A stretch of 64,000 bases of DNA, from contig CAKREB010000008.1 in assembly GCA_934317005.1 (NCBI GenBank), forward strand, positions 1 to 64,000, read 5' to 3'. The notes beneath the pieces are model-generated. The model ran no database searches and had not been told where the DNA came from. It saw only the letters and a program-made list of their open reading frames with translations. A program made the translations under genes and the position numbers. This DNA comes from an uncultured Lachnospiraceae bacterium. Its GTDB lineage: Bacteria > Bacillota > Clostridia > Lachnospirales > Lachnospiraceae. Positions within the stretch are counted from its first letter, which is position 1. Each line of letters starts with the position of its first letter. Shown here piece by piece: positions 42,848-50,967 of this stretch.

Positions 42848-44968
42848 ATGTCACAAATTCATTTGCTCAGTCAGGACACCATTAATAAAATAGCTGCCGG
42901 CGAGGTGATTGAACGTCCCATGGCGGTCGTCAAGGAGCTGGTAGAAAATGCGATGGATGCGAAAGCAACGGCAGTTACGATTGAAATTCAGGATGGTGGG
43001 AAAGCACTGATCCGTATTACGGACAATGGAAGCGGGATTGCTGCAGATGATATTGAGCTGGCATTTGCTCCGCATGCGACGAGTAAAATACAGGATGTGA
43101 CAGATCTGCTTGCGGTATCTAGTTTGGGGTTCCGCGGTGAAGCACTTGCCAGTATCGCATCTGTCTCCCAGTTAGAAATGGTTACCAAAACAAAGGAAGA
43201 TTTAATGGGAATCCGCTATTGCGCAGATGGTGGAGAAAAGAAGGTACAGGAAAGCGTCGGATGTCCCGACGGAACTACGTTTTTAATAAGAAATCTTTTC
43301 TATAATACCCCGGCAAGATTAAAGTTTTTAAAAACTTCTGCCACAGAGGCAGGTTATATCAGTGGTCTTGTCGAGAGGCTGGCATTATCAAGACCGGATA
43401 TCTCTTTCCGTTTTATCAACCAAAAGCAAACAAAAATAACTACCTCTGGAAATGGACATCTAAAGGATGTGATTTATCATATTTATGGACGGGATATCAC
43501 AGCAAATCTGATTGAGGTTTCCCAAAAAGAAGTTTTCTGTACGATGACCGGATATATCGGAAAGCCTGTTATTTCTCGTGGAAACCGGAGTATGATGAAT
43601 TATTTTATAAATGGACGATATATTAAAAGTCCACTCATCCACCGCGCAATTGAACAGGCATATGCGCCATATTCCATGCAACATCGTTATCCCTTTACTG
43701 TGCTGCATATTGAGGTGGATCCGAAATTGATGGATGTCAATGTGCACCCTCAGAAGATGGAGATTCGCTTCAACAAGGAAAAAGAGATTTATCAAAGTAT
43801 CTTTCATGGACTCACGGAAGCATTAAAGCATCGGGAGTTTATCCCGGAAGTAACTTTTCAGTCAAAGGAAGAAAAAGAAAGGAAACCAAAGGCAGCACCA
43901 CATGTAGAGCCTTTTGAGACAAAGCGGCAGGAGCAATTGAATGGAAGCAGCAAATCTGTACCAAAAAGTGACCATAAAATGTTACAGACTATTTCGAAAC
44001 AGGAACATGCTGCAGACAGTGAAAAGACATTAAGAGAATTAGCAAAAGACAGCAGAAATGCTGTATTACAGGAAAATCTAATCCTAGAAAAAAGCACAGA
44101 AGAGCATCAGGATACAATAAAAACAGAGTGTAGGCAGACAGAGCAGAAAACGGCAGAAAATACTGTGACAGAAAGTAGACAGATAAAACGTGCAACGACA
44201 GAGAGCCAACAGACAGGGAATAGCCAGATAGTCAATGCGGAGATAGAAAACCGACAACCAACGCAGACTTCTGCAAAAATACCGGAAGACATAGTTGCCG
44301 AGCATGCAGAATATCCTAAGAAGCAGACAATAACAAATGTTAAGCAGGAAACACTTTTTGATCAGGGGATTCTGTCTGAAAAAGCACAAAAAGAGGTTAA
44401 AATTATCGGACAGATATTTTCTACATACTGGATTTTACAATATGAGGATAAGATGTATCTGGTTGATCAACATGCGGCACATGAAAAAGTATTATATGAG
44501 CGTTTTATGCATGAATTAGAAAAGAAAGAGCCGATGACACAGCTTTTACAGCCTCCTATTATCTTATCACTGACACTGGCACAGCAACAGACCGTGGAAG
44601 ACAATATGGATATTTTTACAAGACTTGGTTATCAGATTGAAAATTTTGGTGGAAGGGAATATGCTGTCAACGGTGTGCCGGCACATCTGCCATCCGTCGG
44701 AAACCAAGAGCTTCTCATAGAAGTGATTGATTCTTTGAGTGAGGAACAGGGAAGAAGACAGACCCCGGAAATTTTGTTGGATAAAGTAGCGTCTATGTCC
44801 TGCAAGGCGGCAGTAAAGGGGAACAGTAAGCTTCCGGTTGAGCAGATGCAGGAACTTTTAAAGGAATTGATGACTTTGGAAAATCCATATCATTGTCCAC
44901 ATGGCCGTCCAACGATGATTACAATGACAAAGCGAGAATTAGAAAAAAAATTTAAAAGGATTGTATAA
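42848..44968 (+). CDS. mutL: DNA mismatch repair protein MutL (endonuclease type)
   Basis: MutL links MutS to strand incision. The 706-residue protein has the GHKL ATPase N-terminus (NKIAAGEVIERP, ENAMDA, GFRGEAL). A long polar linker follows (about residues 335-505, rich in Glu, Gln and Thr). The C-terminal domain has VDQHAAHEKVLYERF, which fits the metal-binding DQHAx2Ex4E nuclease motif. It therefore nicks DNA itself, as expected in a species without MutH. The stop is followed by miaA after 2 bp. Confidence 0.96.
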   Translation: MSQIHLLSQDTINKIAAGEVIERPMAVVKELVENAMDAKATAVTIEIQDGGKALIRITDNGSGIAADDIELAFAPHATSKIQDVTDLLAVSSLGFRGEALASIASVSQLEMVTKTKEDLMGIRYCADGGEKKVQESVGCPDGTTFLIRNLFYNTPARLKFLKTSATEAGYISGLVERLALSRPDISFRFINQKQTKITTSGNGHLKDVIYHIYGRDITANLIEVSQKEVFCTMTGYIGKPVISRGNRSMMNYFINGRYIKSPLIHRAIEQAYAPYSMQHRYPFTVLHIEVDPKLMDVNVHPQKMEIRFNKEKEIYQSIFHGLTEALKHREFIPEVTFQSKEEKERKPKAAPHVEPFETKRQEQLNGSSKSVPKSDHKMLQTISKQEHAADSEKTLRELAKDSRNAVLQENLILEKSTEEHQDTIKTECRQTEQKTAENTVTESRQIKRATTESQQTGNSQIVNAEIENRQPTQTSAKIPEDIVAEHAEYPKKQTITNVKQETLFDQGILSEKAQKEVKIIGQIFSTYWILQYEDKMYLVDQHAAHEKVLYERFMHELEKKEPMTQLLQPPIILSLTLAQQQTVEDNMDIFTRLGYQIENFGGREYAVNGVPAHLPSVGNQELLIEVIDSLSEEQGRRQTPEILLDKVASMSCKAAVKGNSKLPVEQMQELLKELMTLENPYHCPHGRPTMITMTKRELEKKFKRIV

Positions 44969-44970
44969 AG

Positions 44971-45909
44971 ATGAAAAAACAGCCATTGATAATATTAACA
45001 GGACCGACAGCAGTTGGTAAGACCGCATTGTCGATCGGTCTGGCAAAAGCATTAAATGGAGAAATTATTTCGGCAGACTCCATGCAGGTGTACCGATATA
45101 TGGACATTGGAACAGCAAAGATAAAACCAGAAGAAATGCAGGGGATCAGACATTATCTGATTGATGAATATGATCCGTGGGATGAATTTAATGTCGCTAT
45201 TTTTCAGAAAAGATGTCAGGAGTGCATAAAAGAGATCTATGCAAAGGGAAAAGTACCGATTCTGGTAGGAGGAACCGGGTTTTATATCCAGTCTGTACTA
45301 TATGGGATTGACTTTAATGAGACAGATACCAACCATGCCTATCGGGAGCAGCTGACAGTATTTGCAAGAGAACATGGAGCCGAAGCACTGCATGAACAAT
45401 TAAAAAAGGTAGATCCAGCTTCCGCCGAAGCAATTCATCCGAATAATGTAAAGCGTGTAATCCGGGCACTGGAATACAACGAACAGACCGGTCAAAAGAT
45501 ATCAGAACACAATAAAGAACAGCATACGAAAGAAGCACAATATGATTTTCGATACTATGTGCTGAGTCTTCCACGGGAGATTTTGTATAACCGGATTGAC
45601 CGCCGTGTGGATCAGATGAGACAAGAGGGTCTGGTGCAGGAAGTAGAAAAGCTTCTCGACATGGGGTGTCGTAAGGATATGGTTTCGATGCAGGGACTTG
45701 GTTATAAAGAAGTAATGGATGCATTGGAAGGGCGTGACACCATGGAGCATGCGTTTGCGCGTATCAAACAGGAAACCAGACATTTTGCCAAGCGGCAGTT
45801 TACATGGTTTCGCCGGGAGCGTAATGTGACCTGGCTTGAAAAGGAGAAATTTGCAGGAGAAGAAGAGCTTCTTGACTACTGCGTAAAAGACTGTAGTATG
45901 ATAGTATGA
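44971..45909 (+). CDS. miaA: tRNA dimethylallyltransferase
   Basis: MiaA adds a dimethylallyl group to A37 of tRNAs reading UNN codons. The 312-residue protein has the P-loop GPTAVGKTALSIGLA, SADSMQVYRYMDIGTAK, and GGTGFYIQS. It closes the mutS-mutL-miaA set. Its last codons (AGT ATG ATA GTA TGA) overlap the left end of the inverted-repeat element, which supplies the stop codon. Confidence 0.95.
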   Translation: MKKQPLIILTGPTAVGKTALSIGLAKALNGEIISADSMQVYRYMDIGTAKIKPEEMQGIRHYLIDEYDPWDEFNVAIFQKRCQECIKEIYAKGKVPILVGGTGFYIQSVLYGIDFNETDTNHAYREQLTVFAREHGAEALHEQLKKVDPASAEAIHPNNVKRVIRALEYNEQTGQKISEHNKEQHTKEAQYDFRYYVLSLPREILYNRIDRRVDQMRQEGLVQEVEKLLDMGCRKDMVSMQGLGYKEVMDALEGRDTMEHAFARIKQETRHFAKRQFTWFRRERNVTWLEKEKFAGEEELLDYCVKDCSMIV

Positions 45910-46114
45910 TACAAGGGTCAAAAGCAGCTAGTAATGTATGTTTACATACAAATTACTAGCTGGTGGCTTGACCCGCCAAACACCGAAAAGTAGCAGATTT
46001 GCTTGCAAATATGCGGGATTGGAGGTGTTTGTAGGATTGCGAAAATTGCACAGCAATGAAGCAATCCGTGGCATTAGTTGGGGCAAAATATCTTTTGACC
46101 CAACATCATAGTAT
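45901..46114 (+). repeat. Structured inverted-repeat element (MITE-like or ncRNA)
   Basis: The ends are ATAGTATGAT-acaa-GGGTCAAAAG (45901-45924) and CTTTTGACCC-aac-ATCATAGTAT (46092-46114), which pair with one mismatch outside a perfect 10-bp core. Inside are several nested hairpins: GGGTCAA/TTGACCC (45915/45968), CAGCTAGTAAT/ATTACTAGCTG (45925/45952), CAAACACC/GGTGTTTG (45977/46024), and GGATTGC/GCAATCC (46034/46061). The last unit pairs GTTGGG with CCCAAC. No transposase or coding capacity is evident. It resembles a dispersed mobile palindromic element, but only one copy is in the window. Confidence 0.6.
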
Positions 46115-46210
46115 GAAAAATTTTTATACAACAATTTTATGCGTTGCCCCCAATGTTTGTGGGCAGAGAAACAAATGTAAGATTAATATGACATAAAGGA
46201 GAATGACAGC

Positions 46211-47515
46211 ATGAATGATGTAAGAGAAATGTATGAATCAGCAGGAATCGAACCGGATGTGTACGATTTTTGTGACACAATCCAAAAGGGATTAAAAGAG
46301 CGTTTTGAGCGTATTGATGCAGTAGCAGAGTATAATCAGATGAAGGTGATCCGTGCCATGGAAAACCAGAGAGTCAGTGCAGCGTGTTTTGAATCAACCA
46401 CAGGTTACGGATATGATGACCTGGGAAGAGAAACTCTGGAGGCTGTATATGCAGAGGTATTTCAGACAGAGGCAGCATTGGTACGTCCCCAAATCACATG
46501 TGGTACCCATGCTCTGACAATCGCACTTTCTGCGATGTTGCGTCCGGGGGATGAATTACTTTCGCCTGTCGGTAAACCATATGATACGTTAGAAGGAGTC
46601 ATTGGGATTAAGGAGGACAATCCACCGGGATCATTAAAAGAATTTGGAATATCTTATCGGCAGGTAGATTTGCTGGACGATGGTTCCTTTGATCTTGACA
46701 AGATAAAAGAAGCGATAAATGAGAAGACAAAGTTAGTTACGATTCAACGTTCCAAGGGATATGCACCGCGAAAAACACTTTCTGTTGAGAGGATTGGAAA
46801 ATTGATTGCGTTCATTAAGTCAATCAAGCCAGATGTAATCTGCATGGTCGATAACTGTTATGGTGAGTTTGTCGAAACGATAGAACCAACACAGGTCGGC
46901 GCAGATATCTGTGTCGGTTCTCTAATTAAAAATCCAGGTGGCGGTCTGGCACCAATTGGCGGCTATATCGCTGGAAAGGAAGCGTTAATTGATCTGTGTG
47001 CGTATCGCTTAACAGCACCGGGATTGGGCAAAGAGGTCGGAGCAACACTTGGGGTAAATCAGTCTTTCTTTCAGGGCTTTTTCCTGGCACCAACGGTTAC
47101 GGCAGGTGCGCTAAAAGGTGCTATTTTTGCAGCTAATGTATATGAAACATTAGGATTTCCTGTTGTACCGGACAAGTCCGAATCGCGTCATGATATTATT
47201 CAGGCAGTGACACTTGGCTCGGCAGAAGCCGTGATCGCTTTTTGTCAGGGAATTCAGGCAGCGTCACCGGTTGACAGTCATGTAGCACCGGAACCATATG
47301 CGATGCCGGGGTACCATAGCGATGTGATTATGGCAGCAGGGGCATTTGTACAGGGCTCGTCCATTGAATTGAGTGCAGATGGACCGATTGAACCTCCATA
47401 TGCCGTTTATTTCCAGGGAGGGCTTACCTGGTATCATGCCAGATATGGTATTACAATGTCACTACAGTATATGAAAAATGCCGGTTTAGTGAAAATCCCC
47501 GGTCGAAATATGTAA
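46211..47515 (+). CDS. Methionine gamma-lyase family PLP enzyme
   Basis: The 434-residue protein belongs to the PF06838 (aluminium resistance, YnbB) family of PLP-dependent enzymes. Features are FESTTGYGYDDLGRETLE, the CGTHALTIAL phosphate-binding region, MVDNCYGEFVE, and the likely PLP Lys in GSLIKNPGGGLAP. The substrate is probably a sulfur amino acid but is unproven. It often follows miaA in Lachnospiraceae. The inverted-repeat element now separates them. AAAGGAG lies before the ATG. Confidence 0.87.
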   Translation: MNDVREMYESAGIEPDVYDFCDTIQKGLKERFERIDAVAEYNQMKVIRAMENQRVSAACFESTTGYGYDDLGRETLEAVYAEVFQTEAALVRPQITCGTHALTIALSAMLRPGDELLSPVGKPYDTLEGVIGIKEDNPPGSLKEFGISYRQVDLLDDGSFDLDKIKEAINEKTKLVTIQRSKGYAPRKTLSVERIGKLIAFIKSIKPDVICMVDNCYGEFVETIEPTQVGADICVGSLIKNPGGGLAPIGGYIAGKEALIDLCAYRLTAPGLGKEVGATLGVNQSFFQGFFLAPTVTAGALKGAIFAANVYETLGFPVVPDKSESRHDIIQAVTLGSAEAVIAFCQGIQAASPVDSHVAPEPYAMPGYHSDVIMAAGAFVQGSSIELSADGPIEPPYAVYFQGGLTWYHARYGITMSLQYMKNAGLVKIPGRNM

Positions 47516-47673
47516 AAAAAATTAACTTTCCAGAAAATCTTTACGAAAAATACATGATATTTTCATTTCTGCCTTCTATACAAAGAGTTGAATTTGTGAT
47601 ACCATAACTATTGTGTGTATTTATGGAAAATGATATGATTTTCTATTGGGGTCCTCTTAGAACAGGAGGAGTT

Positions 47674-48393
47674 ATGGAATATCAAAATATGACAATGAAA
47701 GAAATGCCGATGTCAGAACAGCCGTATGAAAAATGTGAAAAATTTGGTGCGCAGTACTTATCAGACAGTGAACTTCTGGCAGTGATACTTCGCACAGGAA
47801 GTAACGGAGAAAGCTCTGCCTTTCTGGCACGAAGACTTCTGACAAAATTACCCGGTCAGTCTATTTCCGGTCTGTACCACAGCTCATTGGAACAGTTACG
47901 GGAAATCAAAGGGATTGGCCGTGTGAAATCTATTCAGCTGTTATGTCTGACAGAGATTGCCAAAAGAATGTTGCGGGATCGTATCTCACTAGAGCAGTTG
48001 ATCTGTGAGGAGCCGGCTCAGATTGCAGCTTATTTTATGCCTTCTATGCGTTTTTTAGAAACGGAGGAGGTAAGGCTTTTGATCCTAAACGGAAGGAATG
48101 CGGTTGTCAATGATATTACAATATCAAACGGATCTTTTAATGCCGCAATGGCTTCTCCAAGAGAAGTATTTTACTATGCTTTAAAGCATAAGGCGGTGGC
48201 AATCATTTTATTACACAATCACCCATCCGGTGATCCTTCACCGAGCAGGGAAGATCTGTCGGCAACCGGTCGCATATTTCAAACGGGCGAAATGATCGGG
48301 ATTCCGCTTTTAGACCACATTATCATCGGCGATAACCGGTACGTCAGTTTAAAAGAGAGTGGCTATTTTCGGCGTCATCCGGAAACAACTTGA
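47674..48393 (+). CDS. radC: RadC family JAB-domain protein
   Basis: The 239-residue protein has an N-terminal helix-hairpin-helix (LREIKGIGRVKSIQLL) and a C-terminal JAB/MPN metal site with LLHNHPSGDPSPSREDL. Its role in DNA repair is not established. The ATG at 47674 has AGGAGG upstream; the frame is open to 47611 but those codons lack a ribosome site. It precedes the mre cluster, as in Bacillus. Confidence 0.9.
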   Translation: MEYQNMTMKEMPMSEQPYEKCEKFGAQYLSDSELLAVILRTGSNGESSAFLARRLLTKLPGQSISGLYHSSLEQLREIKGIGRVKSIQLLCLTEIAKRMLRDRISLEQLICEEPAQIAAYFMPSMRFLETEEVRLLILNGRNAVVNDITISNGSFNAAMASPREVFYYALKHKAVAIILLHNHPSGDPSPSREDLSATGRIFQTGEMIGIPLLDHIIIGDNRYVSLKESGYFRRHPETT

Positions 48394-48442
48394 ATTTCCG
48401 GGCACAAGATATTTGCACAATGTGCAGAAAAGAGGTTTTTTC

Positions 48443-49453
48443 ATGGCAAAAAAGACTTTTGGTATTGATTTTGGAACCAGTACCATTAAAGTATATAAGA
48501 ACGGTGAGGGGATTGTTCTTTTGGAAAAAAATGCCGTTTCAACGGTGGGAAAGGAAAAAAAGCCGGTAGCGATTGGTGAAAAAGCATACGAAATGTATGA
48601 AAAAGCACCGCCAAGCATTCATGTTTCCCTTCCATTAAACCGCGGTGTGATCTCTCATCTGGATGATATGGTAGCTTTATGGAATTATATGGGAAAGATG
48701 GTGTCTGGAAAACGCAAGATGAATCACTGCCAGTTTTATATTGCTGTTCCGGCAGATATCACAGAAGTGGAAAAACAGGCATATTCTAAGATTATTACAA
48801 GGTCAGAAAGCAAGCCGAAAAAAGTGTGTCTGATCGATAAGCCAATCGCAGACGGTTATGGGCTGGGATTAGATGTTGAAAAATCCCGTGGGATCCTGAT
48901 TGTCAATCTTGGTGCAGATACAACGGAGATCTCCATTCTCTCGCTGGGTGGCATCGTTGTATCAAAATTAATTCCATATGGTGGAAATGATTTTGATCGT
49001 GCGATTCAGAATTATGTACGAAAAGAGTATAACTTTGTTATTGGTCTGCGTACGGCAGAACAGGCAAAGATTGCATTAGTGGCTGCAGAAGATACGGATA
49101 AAGAGATTACACTGGTTGGCAGGGACGTTTTAAAGGGACTTCCCGGAAAGTGTACATTATCAGCAAAAGAAGTCTATCCGCTGACCAAAGATATCTTTAC
49201 TGCGCTTGCTTCACAGATCCGTTCTATGTTAGAGCATACGCCACCTGAAATTTCATCTGAAATATTACATAATGGTATTTATCTTACCGGTGGAACTTCG
49301 TTTGTCAAAGGACTTGATCAGTATTTTGCAAACGAAGTCAACATTCGGGTAAATACAACCAAACATGCTCAGAAGACAGTTGTCAGTGGAATCGGATATC
49401 TTTCTGAGCATCCAAAGGTAGCTGCAAAATATGCAGTTCCTCTTGAAGCATAG
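48443..49453 (+). CDS. mreB: Rod shape-determining protein MreB
   Basis: MreB forms actin-like filaments that guide wall synthesis during elongation. The 336-residue protein has the actin-fold phosphate motifs FGIDFGTSTIKVY and VNLGADTTEISILS, and the adenosine motif YLTGGTSFVKGL. The ATG at 48443 has AGAGG 7 nt upstream in the context TGTGCAGAAAAGAGG; earlier in-frame codons lie over the radC end. TTGCACAATGTGCAG makes a small hairpin just before it. Confidence 0.92.
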   Translation: MAKKTFGIDFGTSTIKVYKNGEGIVLLEKNAVSTVGKEKKPVAIGEKAYEMYEKAPPSIHVSLPLNRGVISHLDDMVALWNYMGKMVSGKRKMNHCQFYIAVPADITEVEKQAYSKIITRSESKPKKVCLIDKPIADGYGLGLDVEKSRGILIVNLGADTTEISILSLGGIVVSKLIPYGGNDFDRAIQNYVRKEYNFVIGLRTAEQAKIALVAAEDTDKEITLVGRDVLKGLPGKCTLSAKEVYPLTKDIFTALASQIRSMLEHTPPEISSEILHNGIYLTGGTSFVKGLDQYFANEVNIRVNTTKHAQKTVVSGIGYLSEHPKVAAKYAVPLEA

Positions 49454-49526
49454 CCACATATGGCATAATCTGTATCTGCAAAAGATATAGATTCCATGCG
49501 TTGATATTCGCAGAATGGAGGAAAAC

Positions 49527-50393
49527 ATGCGTAAAAAAACAAAAATTACGATTGATCCAAAATACATTTTAGTAGCAATTCTTTGTTTATGCGTCATACT
49601 GGGTGTCATTTCTTATCGTTTTGAGGACAAGCTTACCCCGGTACGCTCAGCAGCAGAGAGTATTGTTTTGCCAATGCAGAAGGGAATTAATTCCATCGGA
49701 CGTAAGTTAGCAGATCAGATGGACTACGTTACAACCATGAAAAAAACGGTTGATACCAATAAAAAGTTAAAAAAAGAACTGGCGAAGCTTTCTGCAGAAA
49801 ACAAATTATTACAGCAGGATAAATATGAATTGGAAAATTTTCGAAAATTATATGATCTTGATGAACAGTATGCAGGATACCCTAAAGTAGCAGCACGCGT
49901 GATCAATGGAGATCCGACAAACTGGAACAATACTTTTTTGATCGACAAGGGTACAGATGACGGCTTAAAGAAAAATATGAATGTCATGGCAGGAGATGGG
50001 TTGGTAGGAATCATTACCAAAGTAAGTAAGTCCTATGCCAGAGTCCGCTCTATCATAGATGATGAGAGCAATGTTGCCGGTACCGTTTTAAAAAATTCGG
50101 AAAATTGTATTGTCAGTGGTAATCTTAATCTGATGAACGATGGCATTATTGATGTCACGGGTATTGATGGAAATGCCAAGATTGAAGATGGCGCAGAGGT
50201 TGTCACTTCTCAGATCAGTGACAAGTATCTTCCGGGAATTCTGATCGGATATGTAAAAGATCTAAAAAAGGATTCTTCGAATATTACACAAAACGGATAT
50301 TTATCACCGGTAGTTGACTTTGCAAACCTTGATATGGTTTTTGTTATTACGGAAGTAAAAAATTCTGCCGAGTTAGAGGAGATGCTTAAATGA
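49527..50393 (+). CDS. mreC: Cell shape-determining protein MreC
   Basis: MreC is an extracytoplasmic scaffold of the elongation machine. The 288-residue protein has an N-terminal membrane helix (about 15-32), a coiled coil (about 65-105), and two beta-barrel domains with ARVINGDPTNWNNTF and KSYARVRSIIDDESN. The ATG at 49527 is preferred over 49515 because GGAGG lies between the two. It overlaps mreD by 4 bp. Confidence 0.94.
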   Translation: MRKKTKITIDPKYILVAILCLCVILGVISYRFEDKLTPVRSAAESIVLPMQKGINSIGRKLADQMDYVTTMKKTVDTNKKLKKELAKLSAENKLLQQDKYELENFRKLYDLDEQYAGYPKVAARVINGDPTNWNNTFLIDKGTDDGLKKNMNVMAGDGLVGIITKVSKSYARVRSIIDDESNVAGTVLKNSENCIVSGNLNLMNDGIIDVTGIDGNAKIEDGAEVVTSQISDKYLPGILIGYVKDLKKDSSNITQNGYLSPVVDFANLDMVFVITEVKNSAELEEMLK

Positions 50394-50920
50394 AACGCTA
50401 CATCAGTATGTTTCTTATGATTATCATAGGATTTCTTTTGCAGACAACATTGTTTCCGCATTTAAAACTGACAAATATCATGCCAAATCTGCTAGTCATA
50501 CTGACAGCGGCAGGCGGCTTCATGTATGGCAGAAAGTTTGGAATGTTTTCCGGCTTCATCTGTGGTCTTTTGTTAGATCTGATCTATGGCGATATCGTTG
50601 GTATCTGTATCTTTATCTATGTATTGATAGGATATGGAAACGGAATGCTTAATAAGCTTTATTTTAAAGATGATCTGACCATTCCCCTGCTTGCCATCGC
50701 GCTTAGCGATCTGATGTATGGATTCTTATATTACGTCTGTAACTTTATGATGCGTGGCAGACTTTCTATCTTTTCTTACGTCATTAAGGTCATGATTCCG
50801 GAAATGATCTATACGATAGTTTTAGGCATATTGATCTACAAATTTATGCACTGGCTGGAAGAAAAGATGTATCCGGAAGAAGAAGTCCCGCTAAGTAAAG
50901 AAGAAAAGGGAATCCTCTAA
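50390..50920 (+). CDS. mreD: Rod shape-determining protein MreD
   Basis: The 176-residue integral membrane protein has five or six helices and works with MreC. Family identity rests on position, size, hydrophobicity and the GFICGLLLDLIYG segment. Its start overlaps the mreC stop. A class B PBP follows, as is usual for mre clusters. Confidence 0.88.
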   Translation: MKRYISMFLMIIIGFLLQTTLFPHLKLTNIMPNLLVILTAAGGFMYGRKFGMFSGFICGLLLDLIYGDIVGICIFIYVLIGYGNGMLNKLYFKDDLTIPLLAIALSDLMYGFLYYVCNFMMRGRLSIFSYVIKVMIPEMIYTIVLGILIYKFMHWLEEKMYPEEEVPLSKEEKGIL

Positions 50921-50967
50921 ATGATTCCGTCATAAAAAGAGTTTGAAAAGAAAGAGAGGCGCAAAAT

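Noticed and set aside
45928..46134. 68-codon minus-strand frame in the inverted-repeat element
   Set aside because: The sequence is built of hairpin arms; no ribosome site is seen and the frame reflects palindromes.
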